NCBI RefSeq assembly: GCF_001005305.1
Contig: NZ_LBMH01000006.1
Location: 124,001-188,000 of the forward strand
Length of the DNA: 64,000 nt
Direction of reading: 5' to 3'
Source of the DNA: Kordia zhangzhouensis
Lineage (GTDB): Bacteria; Bacteroidota; Bacteroidia; Flavobacteriales; Flavobacteriaceae
Of the stretch, positions 51,640-60,451 are shown piece after piece. The first letter of the stretch is position 1. Every line of letters begins with the position of its first letter. The notes below the pieces were generated by a model. It was given only the letters and a program-made list of their open reading frames with translations, was not told where the DNA came from and did no database searches. The translations under genes and the position numbers were made by a program.

Positions 51640-53938
51640 TAAACGCGTATTTATTCTTTTTACTTTTTTGAGTTTATTTCTTAGTCTTCAAGCAATTACC
51701 GCACAAGAAGATCAAGAGAAAAAAGTCTTACTGACCAAACTAATCCCAAAAATACAACGACAATTTGATGTCGTTTTTTCGTATGTAGACCACACGTTAG
51801 ATGGTATTTTTGTCACTCCAAATACAAAATCAACAGCACTACAAACCATATTAGACGGTTTTGAATCTGAAACGAATTTGCGATTCACTCTTATCAATAA
51901 GCGCTATATAGCAATTACTGTTTTTAAGGATGAAATACAAGAACTCGATGAAGTGTACTTAACTGAATATATTGCTTCGGGAATTTCAGCAAATAGAAAT
52001 GGGCAAATTTCTATAAAACCTAAAAACTTTGGGATTTTACCTGGAGTTACCGAACCTGACGTTTTATTGACTATACAGGCTTTACCTGGCATTTCGAGCA
52101 TTAATGAAACCATTTCAAATATTAACATTCGCGGCGGCACGAATGACCAAAACATTTTATTGTGGGACGATATTAAAATGTATCAATCTGGACATTTTTT
52201 CGGATTGATTTCTGCTTTTAATCCGTACTTTTTAAAGAAAGTAACTGTTACAAAAAATGGAACAAGTGCCCAATATGGTGATGGCGTTTCTGGAATGGTT
52301 CAAATGGAGCTCGATCAAACACTTAACGATTCGTTGATTGCTGGTGCAGGTATGAACTTAATTCATGTGGATGGTTTTGCGAAAGTACAGCTTTCCAAAA
52401 AAATAGAATTACAAGCCTCTGCTCGACGTTCTATCACCGATTTGGTAGAAACTCCTACGTATGCCATTTATTTTGATCGAATTTTTCAAGATACTGATAT
52501 TACTAACAGTAATCAAGAGTTGAATAATGCAACGTCTACCAATAGAGATTTCTATTTCTACGATATGAGCGCAAAATTAATCTACTCAATATCTAAAACA
52601 GCCAATCTTCAAGTGCGTTTTCTCAACATCTTCAATGATTTAAGCTATACAGAAGAAGCGACAATAAACAATCAACAACTCGTGGTAAATAGTGGTATTA
52701 CCCAGCGAAACTTTGCTGCAGGGTTGAGTTATACGAAAGAATGGACACCTACATTTTTAACTGAATTTCATGCCTATACATCTCAATATAATTTAGAAGC
52801 AACTAATTATAATATAGCCGATAATCAACGTTTGTTTCAAGAAAACGACGTTCAAGATAATTCATTAAAAATACATACCAAGAATAGAATTAATGAGAAC
52901 TTTACAATTGAAAACGGCTATCAATTTACAGAGATTGGAATTACCAATATACAAGATGTAAGCAATCCACAGTTTCGAAGTAATCGTAAAGACGTAATGC
53001 GTAGTCATGCAATATACTCCGAACTTAGTTATTATTCTGATAGTTATCGAACCATGCTTACCTTTGGCATACGTGGCAATCGGTATGAAAAGATTAACCG
53101 CTTCCGTTTTGAACCGAGAATCCATTTTAGACAGCAGTTTTCAGATTATTTGAGTTTATTGGTTTTGGGAGAATATAAAAGTCAAGCGTTTTCACAAGTT
53201 ATCGATCTTCAAAATGATTTTCTAGGCATTGAAAAACGTCGATGGACATTGGCAAATGGCACTTCTGTTCCACTCATTGAAAGCAAACAAGCTTCTATCG
53301 GTATGCAATACACTAAAAATAATTTATTACTCAGTGCCGAAGCCTATTTAAAGGAAGTTGAAGGAATCACCACACGAAGTCAAGGTTTTCAAAATCAGTA
53401 TCAATTTGTGAATGCAGTCGGAAAATATACTACGTTTGGCATGGATGTATTATTCAACAAAAAATGGCACGATTTGAATATTTGGATGAGCTATTCCCTG
53501 AGTAAAAATGAATACAAATTTGAATCCCTTAACAACGGAATGCGATTTCCAAACAATTTAGATATTACACACAACTTAACCTTAGGCGGCACGTATTCGT
53601 GGAAAAAATTTGAATTTTCTTTAGGGACATATTTCCGTTCAGGCAAACCTACTACAGGTGTAAACTCTCCTGCCATTGTAAATAATGAAATCAACTATAA
53701 TACGCCAAATACAGAGAATTTGGAGGATTATTTTAGAACGGATTTTTCATCTACTTATCGTTTGACTCTTTCTAAAAAGAAAAAAATTTATAGTAAGATT
53801 GGGCTATCTGTTTGGAACATTTTTGACCAACAAAATGTATTGAACGAATACTACAATCTAGACAATGAAATCGTTTCTCAAGTGCAGAATCGTGCATTAG
53901 GCATAACACCTAATGTGAGTTTTAGGGTGGATTTTTAA
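51632..53938 (+). CDS. TonB-dependent receptor with STN signalling domain (FecA-like)
   Basis: A 768-aa outer-membrane receptor from a GTG start that overlaps the FecR gene by 8 bp. The signal peptide is VFILFTFLSLFLSLQAITAQ. Residues of about 30-100 form the STN (secretin/TonB short N-terminal) domain, which relays ligand binding to FecR. The plug follows (about 120-230), with SNINIRGGTNDQNILLWDDI and SGMVQMEL, and then a 22-strand-type beta barrel ending RALGITPNVSFRVDF. There is no SusD-like partner or CarboxypepD-reg domain, so it is not a classical SusC. The ligand, an iron complex or oligomer, is unknown. Confidence 0.93.
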   Translation: MINKRVFILFTFLSLFLSLQAITAQEDQEKKVLLTKLIPKIQRQFDVVFSYVDHTLDGIFVTPNTKSTALQTILDGFESETNLRFTLINKRYIAITVFKDEIQELDEVYLTEYIASGISANRNGQISIKPKNFGILPGVTEPDVLLTIQALPGISSINETISNINIRGGTNDQNILLWDDIKMYQSGHFFGLISAFNPYFLKKVTVTKNGTSAQYGDGVSGMVQMELDQTLNDSLIAGAGMNLIHVDGFAKVQLSKKIELQASARRSITDLVETPTYAIYFDRIFQDTDITNSNQELNNATSTNRDFYFYDMSAKLIYSISKTANLQVRFLNIFNDLSYTEEATINNQQLVVNSGITQRNFAAGLSYTKEWTPTFLTEFHAYTSQYNLEATNYNIADNQRLFQENDVQDNSLKIHTKNRINENFTIENGYQFTEIGITNIQDVSNPQFRSNRKDVMRSHAIYSELSYYSDSYRTMLTFGIRGNRYEKINRFRFEPRIHFRQQFSDYLSLLVLGEYKSQAFSQVIDLQNDFLGIEKRRWTLANGTSVPLIESKQASIGMQYTKNNLLLSAEAYLKEVEGITTRSQGFQNQYQFVNAVGKYTTFGMDVLFNKKWHDLNIWMSYSLSKNEYKFESLNNGMRFPNNLDITHNLTLGGTYSWKKFEFSLGTYFRSGKPTTGVNSPAIVNNEINYNTPNTENLEDYFRTDFSSTYRLTLSKKKKIYSKIGLSVWNIFDQQNVLNEYYNLDNEIVSQVQNRALGITPNVSFRVDF

Positions 53939-53956
53939 AAAAATATATTAAAAAAT

Positions 53957-53993
53957 AAAAGCACATGTTCCTTAAAAACACGTGCTTTTGTTT
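53957..53993. terminator. Bidirectional terminator
   Basis: AAAAGCACATGT (53957-53968) pairs with ACACGTGCTTTT (53978-53989), 12 bp with one G-U, with T runs both ways. It separates the TonB receptor and argS. Confidence 0.85.
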
Positions 53994-54041
53994 AGTTTTT
54001 TATTATAATTAAGATACTCAATCAAGTTCAGTAGGACTGTA

Positions 54042-56150
54042 TTACATACGTTCCGGCACTTCAATTCCCAATAAACCAAAGGCTAGTTTTATGGTGTCTC
54101 CTACTTTTTTAGACAATTGTACTCGGAAGATTTTTTTGTCTTCGTCTTCTTCTCCTAAAATGTAAATATTTTGAAAAAATGAGTTGTACAACTTTACCAA
54201 ATCATACGTATAGTTGGCAATAATTGCAGGACTTTGATTATTGGCTGCCAATTGTACCGTATCTGGATATCCTTGCAATTGTTTTAGAATTTCTTTTTCA
54301 CGAATGTCCAATTCAATACCACCGATTTCTTTTGAGTAGTCAAAATCTGCTTTTCGCAAAATTGATTGAATACGTGCATAGGTATATTGAATAAATGGCC
54401 CTGTATTTCCTGCAAAATCAATAGATTCTTTAGGATCAAAAAGGATACGCTTTTTAGGATCTATTTTTAAGATAAAGTACTTCAATGCGCCCATTCCGAT
54501 AATCTTGTACAATGCTTCTTTTTCTGTTTCCGAATAGCCATCCAACTTTCCTAACTCTTGTGAAATCTCTTTCGCTGTTGCAGCCATTTCTACCATTAAA
54601 TCATCTGCATCCACTACAGTTCCTTCACGACTTTTCATTTTTCCGCTTGGCAAATCAACCATTCCATATGACAAGTGATATAGGTTTTTAGACCAATCAA
54701 AACCAAGTTTTTTCAAGATTAAAAACAATACCTTAAAGTGGTAATCTTGCTCGTTTCCAACGGTGTAAATCATTCCACCTACATCTGGATAGTCTTTTAC
54801 ACGCTGAATTGCCGTTCCAATATCTTGTGTCATGTATACTGCAGTTCCATCGGCACGTAACACGATTTTTTCATCCAAGCCTTCATCAGTCAAGTCACAC
54901 CAAACCGAACCGTCTTCTTTTTTATAAAACACCCCTTTTTCTAAGCCTTCTTCAACAAAGTCTTTTCCTAACAAATAAGTGTCACTTTCATAGTATAATG
55001 CGTCAAAATCAACTCCCAGATTTACATATGTTTCAGCAAAACCATCATATACCCATTGATTCATCTGTTCCCATAAGGCAACCACCTCAGGATTTCCTGC
55101 TTCCCACTGGCGTAACATTTCTTGCGCTTCTTGATGAATCGGAGCTATTAATTCTAGCTCCTTCTTTAAAATTCCAAATATTTTTTTAGAATTTTTATTC
55201 GGGAATTCTATTTTCTTATTTTCTATGAAGTTTAAAACATTTATGTTTTGAGCGCTAAATTTTGCTTTTGCCTTATCATATGAATTAAAAGAAAGTGGGT
55301 TCTCTTCCAATAATTTTCTTGTAGAATAACTCTCATTCAATATTTTTGAATAATCATTAATCTCTCTTTTATAATATAAATATTTATATAAAGCTCTATT
55401 ATATGCTTCAGCGATAAGATTTATTTTCAATTCTTTATCTATTGATCTTAAAACCGAAGAATTAATTTTTCTTTTATCTCTAATCTCCTGAAACTCCTTT
55501 ATTGCAATATTAAAAATATGCTTAAGTTCTTTTTTCAATTTATTATTATAAACAACATAGTAGTTCCCTACCAATTTGTCGCCTTTCAATCCTGTAGATT
55601 GTGGCGTTTCACCATTACCAAAACGTTGCCACGCCAACATGGACTTACAAATGTGAATTCCTCGATCGTTGATGATTTGTGTTTTATATACTTTTTTTCC
55701 GGAAGCTTTGATAATTTCTGCAACACTGTATCCTAACAAGTTATTTCGGATATGCCCTAAGTGTAATGGTTTATTGGTATTCGGCGAGGAATATTCTACC
55801 ATAACTGCTTTTTCACCTTCTTTTGGTGTTTTATGCCCAAAGTAATTGTTCTTGAACACCTCTGTAAAAAAATCTAAGTAATAGCTGTCGTCAATCACAA
55901 GATTCAAAAAGCCCTTTACCACATTATATCTTTCTACTGCATCAACATTAGCCATCAAGTATGCTCCAATTTCCTCTCCCATTTGTGCAGGATTCATCTT
56001 TTTAACGCGTAACATTGGAAATATCACAACCGTGATATCCCCTTCAAAATCTTTTCGTGTAGCTTGAAACTCTACCTCATCAAGTGAGGCATTGTATAAG
56101 GATTGAAATGCTTCTTTGACTTTTACTGCTAATACTTCTTGAATATTCAT
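54042..56150 (-). CDS. argS: Arginyl-tRNA synthetase with a large internal insertion
   Basis: A 702-aa class I synthetase that charges tRNA-Arg. The ATG at 56150 is chosen because a -7 box covers 56172-56179 and the product then begins MNIQEVLAVKVKEAF as in relatives. The N-terminal Add-1 domain is followed by the HIGH motif in PLHLGHIRNN and by the Rossmann fold. The KMSK-type motif is LPSGKMKSREGTVVDADDL. The C-terminal anticodon domain ends LLGIEVPERM. Flavobacterial ArgRS is usually about 590 aa. Here about 110 extra residues sit between GDKLVGNYYVVY and the APIHQEAQEMLRQWEAG helix of the catalytic domain. The flanks are normal, so the enzyme is probably functional. Confidence 0.95.
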   Translation of the reverse strand: MNIQEVLAVKVKEAFQSLYNASLDEVEFQATRKDFEGDITVVIFPMLRVKKMNPAQMGEEIGAYLMANVDAVERYNVVKGFLNLVIDDSYYLDFFTEVFKNNYFGHKTPKEGEKAVMVEYSSPNTNKPLHLGHIRNNLLGYSVAEIIKASGKKVYKTQIINDRGIHICKSMLAWQRFGNGETPQSTGLKGDKLVGNYYVVYNNKLKKELKHIFNIAIKEFQEIRDKRKINSSVLRSIDKELKINLIAEAYNRALYKYLYYKREINDYSKILNESYSTRKLLEENPLSFNSYDKAKAKFSAQNINVLNFIENKKIEFPNKNSKKIFGILKKELELIAPIHQEAQEMLRQWEAGNPEVVALWEQMNQWVYDGFAETYVNLGVDFDALYYESDTYLLGKDFVEEGLEKGVFYKKEDGSVWCDLTDEGLDEKIVLRADGTAVYMTQDIGTAIQRVKDYPDVGGMIYTVGNEQDYHFKVLFLILKKLGFDWSKNLYHLSYGMVDLPSGKMKSREGTVVDADDLMVEMAATAKEISQELGKLDGYSETEKEALYKIIGMGALKYFILKIDPKKRILFDPKESIDFAGNTGPFIQYTYARIQSILRKADFDYSKEIGGIELDIREKEILKQLQGYPDTVQLAANNQSPAIIANYTYDLVKLYNSFFQNIYILGEEDEDKKIFRVQLSKKVGDTIKLAFGLLGIEVPERM
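55170..55517 (-). other. In-frame AT-rich insertion within argS
   Basis: Roughly residues 212-327 of ArgRS. By hand count 55201-55500 is about 24% G+C, against about 40% in 54541-54660 of the same gene. The encoded stretch is rich in Lys, Asn, Ile and Tyr (YLYYKREINDYSKILNESYS). It lacks intein splice residues and any nuclease motif I can see. Confidence 0.8.
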
Positions 56151-56171
56151 TACACTTAAAAATTTAAGGTG

Positions 56172-56179
56172 CAAAGATA
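56172..56179 (-). promoter_or_regulatory. Candidate -7 box (TATCTTTG) of argS
   Basis: The minus-strand TATCTTTG is an exact TAnnTTTG match, 22 bp upstream of the ATG at 56150, supporting that start codon. Confidence 0.5.
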
Positions 56180-56227
56180 TTAATTATTAAGAATGTATTA
56201 CGAAAACTTTATGGAGATAATAATGTT

Positions 56228-56641
56228 TTACAATGTAGCCAAATCTTGTAAGGTTTTGTTCTCTAAAACTGCCAACGTATTGTCTCGTACTTCCAACATG
56301 ATATGGTGCAATCCGCATTTGGTCTCGTCTGGACAATCATCACATTTTTCATAAAAGTTCAAACTTACACATGGAAGCATTGCTATAGGACCTTCTAAAA
56401 TCCTAATTAATGCAGCTACCTTAATTTCCTGAGGAGTTTTTATAAGATAGTATCCACCGCCTTTTCCTTTTTTAGAACCTAATAAACCGTTATTTTTAAG
56501 CTGTAATAAAATGGCCTCAAGAAATTTTTTAGAGATGTTTTCTTCCTCGGCAATCTCTGATATTAAAACAGGCGAAGTGTTGCCTTTTTGCGCGATGTAA
56601 CTTAATGCTTTAATTCCGTATTTAGTCTTTTTAGAAAGCAT
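56228..56641 (-). CDS. Rrf2-family transcriptional regulator
   Basis: A 137-aa winged-helix regulator. The N-terminal MLSKKTKYGIKALSYIA and SEIAEEENISKKFLEAILLQLKNNGLL form the DNA-binding domain, with the wing KKGKGGGYYL. The C-terminal half has cysteines in CVSLNFYEKCDDCPDETKC, a pattern like the Fe-S or redox-sensing cysteines of IscR and NsrR, although CGLHH follows instead of the canonical spacing. It probably senses iron-sulfur or redox status; the target genes are not evident. It diverges from the gene at 56968. Confidence 0.92.
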   Translation of the reverse strand: MLSKKTKYGIKALSYIAQKGNTSPVLISEIAEEENISKKFLEAILLQLKNNGLLGSKKGKGGGYYLIKTPQEIKVAALIRILEGPIAMLPCVSLNFYEKCDDCPDETKCGLHHIMLEVRDNTLAVLENKTLQDLATL

Positions 56642-56967
56642 GTAATATCAATTTCTAGTCATGGTACGTTTTCGAGGCATTCCAATCTAGCACGTAAAAA
56701 TAAAGGGTTGTTTATTAAAAACAAAAGTAATTGTTAATTATCTGATTTTTAGTTATAAAATTTACTAATTTTTTAAAATCCTCATGTGTTTTTTACGAGT
56801 TCAATACAATTCTTTTTTATCCATTGAAAGATAAATGCTTACATATTTCTGTGAGTTTCTACTATTTCTGTGAGTATGACTGACGTATAATTTTTCTAAA
56901 ACACTCATTCTGTTAGGTTTATTTTAGTACTTTAGCCACCAATCATATCATAAATTAAAACTTTCTC
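56642..56967. other. Divergent intergenic region
   Basis: 326 bp between the Rrf2 gene and the secreted protein gene, without coding sequence. It holds two 13-bp direct repeats at 56844-56875 and a TACTTTAG box around 56928-56935 that is one mismatch from TAnnTTTG. Confidence 0.5.
56844..56875. repeat. Exact 13-bp direct repeat, 19-bp period
   Basis: TATTTCTGTGAGT lies at 56844-56856 and 56863-56875. A 19-bp period is close to two helical turns, so a tandem operator is possible. It lies 92 bp upstream of the ATG at 56968. Confidence 0.5.
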
Positions 56968-58416
56968 ATGAAAAAAATCGTATTCCTATTACTGCTACTT
57001 CCAGTATTGGCCATTAGCCAAAAAATTAAGATTAAAAAAAATAAGATTCTCTTTGATACTAAAGAAGTAGCGCTAATTGAAGAAGGTAGCGAGCGAAATT
57101 CATATACTTTTAAGTATCTATCTGGCGAAAAAGCTTTTGATGCAACTTATAAAGCCTTCTCAATTTCTTCTATTCAAGATCATCAGTACTTAGAAATGAC
57201 TTCCGCAGAAGGTACTAAAACTGAAATTCCATATGAAATTTTACAAACTTCTTTTAATACAAAGAAAATTATAATTCGCTTATTGAGTGAAAAATATGGT
57301 TTGATAACCTCCGATGGAATCAATAAAGAAGTGGTAGCTAGTTTTTTTGCTGAAAAGCGTGAATCAATTAGTGAAAAGTATATGAAAGTTGCTGCAGAAG
57401 CCAAATTAGAAGCTGACAAACGCAAACAAACTGTAGGACGTTACAAACCATATGTAAAACCTAACGGCACGATTACTTTTGGTGGAGCACAAGGCACTAA
57501 AATTGTTGGAAAAGTGTATTATTCTGCTTCAGAGAAAGCCTATGTGATTACTGATTTAGATGGCATTCGAGTAGCTACTGCCAAAGAAAGTAGTAAAATT
57601 GGTTCAACTGCGGCAGAAGTAAAGACCTATACTGACGAAACTTTTCAATTTGACGAGGGCTCAAAAACTATGTTTACGAATCGTTTTTCAAGAACATTTG
57701 GACAACTTTTTGTAGAAGAAATGGTGGGTCGTGGTTATGTATTTGGTCGTCAAGCCAAACAGTATAAAAGTGAATTACACAAAGAAAAGGTGAAAATAGC
57801 CAAAGAAAATAGTGTAAATCTTTATGGTGTTCCTGGAACCATAACAGATGCGAAAGGACAACAATATACAGGAACTGTGTATGTGATTTTTGAGAAGTTA
57901 GTCTTAGAACCTGGACAGGAAGTTTCTGGATTGCACGACATGAATTCTATTGACAACTACGGAAAGTATATTAGTATTCGCTATGAAAATGAAAAAGGAA
58001 AAACACGTATCAAGAAATTTTCAGCCAAAGATGACATTTCTTTTACAGCGGTTGACGAAGGAGTGACTAAAACTTTCCACGGAATGAAAACTAAAGGAAA
58101 TGCTTTAAAAAAGATGGCGAATGCTTCTAATTTTGGTTTTAACAACTCTTATTTTTATGAAGAAATTTATAAAGAGAACGGAAATATGCTCTTAGCAAAA
58201 CCTGGAGAAGAAGGCACTTATGTTATCAAAGTGGCAGATGAAAAGGTAGGTTTCATGATTGACGATAGAAATAATGAAAAACTTTCTAAAGCATTGGCAA
58301 AATATGTTAAGAATTGCAAACAACTTGCTGACGATTTAAAAGCTGGTGAATTTGATGTAAAGAACGAGGAAAACCTCAAACAGATTATTGAAGAATATAG
58401 CAATTGCGGAAAGTAA
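56968..58416 (+). CDS. Secreted protein of unknown function
   Basis: A 482-aa exported protein with the signal peptide KKIVFLLLLLPVLAISQ. The mature part is lysine-rich and has no recognised domain. Two segments look alike: NGTITFGGAQGTKIVGKVYY at about residues 166-185 and a later GTITDAKGQQYTGTVYV, each followed by aromatic strand-like residues, so it may contain a duplicated beta domain. The C-terminus (KNCKQLADDLKAGEFDVKN) is helical. No sorting domain is seen, so it may be periplasmic. Terminated by the hairpin 58463-58497. Confidence 0.82.
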   Translation: MKKIVFLLLLLPVLAISQKIKIKKNKILFDTKEVALIEEGSERNSYTFKYLSGEKAFDATYKAFSISSIQDHQYLEMTSAEGTKTEIPYEILQTSFNTKKIIIRLLSEKYGLITSDGINKEVVASFFAEKRESISEKYMKVAAEAKLEADKRKQTVGRYKPYVKPNGTITFGGAQGTKIVGKVYYSASEKAYVITDLDGIRVATAKESSKIGSTAAEVKTYTDETFQFDEGSKTMFTNRFSRTFGQLFVEEMVGRGYVFGRQAKQYKSELHKEKVKIAKENSVNLYGVPGTITDAKGQQYTGTVYVIFEKLVLEPGQEVSGLHDMNSIDNYGKYISIRYENEKGKTRIKKFSAKDDISFTAVDEGVTKTFHGMKTKGNALKKMANASNFGFNNSYFYEEIYKENGNMLLAKPGEEGTYVIKVADEKVGFMIDDRNNEKLSKALAKYVKNCKQLADDLKAGEFDVKNEENLKQIIEEYSNCGK

Positions 58417-58462
58417 TTATCTTTTGCCTTTTCTAGTTTTTGAAACTAGACAATATAAAACT

Positions 58463-58497
58463 AAAAGCCTGAGAAACAATTTCTCAGGCTTCTTTAT
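58463..58497. terminator. Bidirectional terminator
   Basis: AAGCCTGAGAAA (58465-58476) pairs with TTTCTCAGGCTT (58480-58491), 12 bp around a 3-nt loop. It lies between the converging genes at 56968 and 58565. Confidence 0.88.
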
Positions 58498-58564
58498 GTC
58501 ATAGCAAGCTTTGTAAGTTGTGTAGCATGTAATACCTGGTACAACGCAAACTTTATTATGCTTC

Positions 58565-59500
58565 TTATTTTTTAGGCAAAAAGACCTCTGCCATCATACA
58601 ACGGGCACTTCCGCCACCACAAGTTTCAATAGTTTCTATATCGCTGTATAAAATGTTGCAATGATTTTCTATTGTTTTGATTTGACTGTCTGTAAGACTT
58701 CCATAAGCAGAAGCACTCATCACTAAATATGCTTGGTTATCATTCCCTTTTACTTGCAGCATATTTCCTGCAAATTTTTCTACTTGTGCTTCGGTAATTG
58801 TAATGATTTCTTTGCCATCTTCTTTGAGGTGTTTTTTAACCGCTTCTCGCTCTTTTTTGTCGTCTATACATTCTAAGCAGATTACCGCAAAAGTTTCTGC
58901 TAAGCACATCATCACATTGGTATGATAAATTTCTTTACGTTGCCCTTCAACGGTTTGATAGGCAGTAAAAACCACAGGTGTATATTCAAAATCTTCACAA
59001 AATTCTATAAATAAAGATTCATCTGCACGAGGTGATAAGGCACAGTAAGCTTTTCTGTGAACTCGATCAAGCGTCATGCTTCCAGTACCTTCCAAAAAAA
59101 CATCTTCTTCTTCAGCCGATGTATAGTCAATTACATCTTTTATATAAAATCCGTGTTCTTCTAATATTTCAAAAACATCTTCTCTTCGCTCTAAACGACG
59201 ATTTTCAGCAAACATTGGATACAAAGCTACGTTTCCTGTTTGATGAAAAGAAACCCAATTGTTAGGAAATATTGAGTCTGGCGTATCTGGTTCTTCAGTA
59301 TCTTGAATAACAATCACATTGACACCAATTCCACGTAGCTTTTCTACATAAGCATCAAACTCTTCTTGTGCTTTTGATTGGATTGTATTGGGTTTAAGAC
59401 TGTCTATTTCTTGTTGGTAATAATTATTTACTGCTGTTTGCTCATTCATACGAAAAGCAACTGGGCGCACCATCAAGATGGTATTGGTAATTTGTCGCAT
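58565..59500 (-). CDS. ctlX: Guanidino-group hydrolase, CtlX (citrulline utilisation) family
   Basis: A 311-aa enzyme of the arginine deiminase / amidinotransferase fold. The N-terminal NTILMVRPVAFRMNEQTAVNNYYQ, DSIFPNNWVSFH, FLEGTGSMTLDR, HTNVMMCL and the C-terminal catalytic-cysteine segment ETCGGGSARCMMAEVF match the CtlX family described from Francisella as hydrolysing citrulline. The five-fold pseudosymmetric core is inferred. It lies in a same-strand cluster with an outer-membrane-like protein, a second guanidino-group enzyme and citrate synthase, suggesting arginine/citrulline catabolism. Confidence 0.87.
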   Translation of the reverse strand: MRQITNTILMVRPVAFRMNEQTAVNNYYQQEIDSLKPNTIQSKAQEEFDAYVEKLRGIGVNVIVIQDTEEPDTPDSIFPNNWVSFHQTGNVALYPMFAENRRLERREDVFEILEEHGFYIKDVIDYTSAEEEDVFLEGTGSMTLDRVHRKAYCALSPRADESLFIEFCEDFEYTPVVFTAYQTVEGQRKEIYHTNVMMCLAETFAVICLECIDDKKEREAVKKHLKEDGKEIITITEAQVEKFAGNMLQVKGNDNQAYLVMSASAYGSLTDSQIKTIENHCNILYSDIETIETCGGGSARCMMAEVFLPKK

Positions 59501-59501
59501 G

Positions 59502-59534
59502 CTACCTAAACTTTTGTAATTACTTTTTAGGTAG
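59502..59534 (-). promoter_or_regulatory. 9-bp inverted repeat at the ctlX start
   Basis: CTACCTAAA (59502-59510) and TTTAGGTAG (59526-59534) are exact inverted copies separated by 15 bp. They begin 2 bp upstream of the ctlX ATG, so they could be an operator or a 5'-UTR hairpin masking the start. Confidence 0.4.
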
Positions 59535-59600
59535 TAAAGCTACGCAAAAAAGTAAAATAGTGTGTGCTTATTTTGAAAAGGATTTTTGCGCTTTTTTGTA

Positions 59601-60413
59601 CTATAATTGATAGGTAAATCCAGCATAGTATGCAACTCCTTGAAATACGTTTCTACCACTAATTACATATGAAGGCGCTATATATAGACCAGAGTTTGTA
59701 GAGATAGAAAAGTGATATGTACCTCCTACTTTATGATAGCCAACTCCCAATTCTCTGAAGTTTTGTGGTGCTGGTGTACCACGGTAATCAATTCCTCCAA
59801 AGGCATATTGAAAGTCATACCAAATATCAAAATAATTGTTGGCACTTGCTTTTCCAATTTTAAACGTTAATGGTAAGCTATTCGGGACTTCTTCCAGTTT
59901 ATATGAGAATCCGCTTTGTAAATTTGCAAACCAACCTGATGGTTGCTGGTAATGTAACAACGCACGTGTTTCGATAATTTTTGCACGTTGCCCGAGATCG
60001 TTGAGTCCACCAACTTCATAGTTACTTATGTTGGTAGAAAAACCCGTAGCCAAAGACAATTCTAACTTGTAAGTTTCTTTTTGTTTTTGATAGATTTGAT
60101 ATTTGAGAAAAAGTTGTAAATCTTGTAATCCGCTTTGGTCATCACTAGACAAATACGGCAATGATGTTTGTATGTTGAACTTATCGGAGATTCCATAGAT
60201 ACCAAAGAGAGAAATACTGTATAGATTTCTTCCCAGATTACTCTTTTCACGACCAATATAATAGTTTTTAGTGTCTTCAAATCCAACTCCAGCTACCAAT
60301 GTAGTCGCTCCTTTTTGGTTGTAAAAACCACTGATTGCTCCTTGTGCAGTTCCTTTATATACAATACACATCAATATAAAAGTATACACAAAGCGTAGTA
60401 CTTGTCTAGACAT
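59601..60413 (-). CDS. Outer-membrane beta-barrel-like protein
   Basis: A 270-aa exported protein. The ATG at 60413 is preferred because it starts a signal peptide (VLRFVYTFILMCIVYKGTAQG); the frame runs 11 codons further up. The mature sequence alternates hydrophobic and polar residues in short strands (YKLELSLATGFSTNIS, GWFANLQSGFSYKLEE) and ends YYAGFTYQL with a C-terminal aromatic pattern, as outer-membrane barrels of the MetA-pathway / transporter type do. It lies between two guanidino-group enzyme genes, so import of their substrate is a reasonable guess only. Confidence 0.8.
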   Translation of the reverse strand: MSRQVLRFVYTFILMCIVYKGTAQGAISGFYNQKGATTLVAGVGFEDTKNYYIGREKSNLGRNLYSISLFGIYGISDKFNIQTSLPYLSSDDQSGLQDLQLFLKYQIYQKQKETYKLELSLATGFSTNISNYEVGGLNDLGQRAKIIETRALLHYQQPSGWFANLQSGFSYKLEEVPNSLPLTFKIGKASANNYFDIWYDFQYAFGGIDYRGTPAPQNFRELGVGYHKVGGTYHFSISTNSGLYIAPSYVISGRNVFQGVAYYAGFTYQL

Positions 60414-60451
60414 AGTTTTTTTTGAACTTAGTCTAATTGAACACATAAAAC

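Noticed and set aside
55170-55517. Intein or intron in argS
   Set aside because: The insert is only about 110 codons, stays open in frame, has no Cys/Ser start with terminal His-Asn, no endonuclease motif and no group I/II features that I can see.
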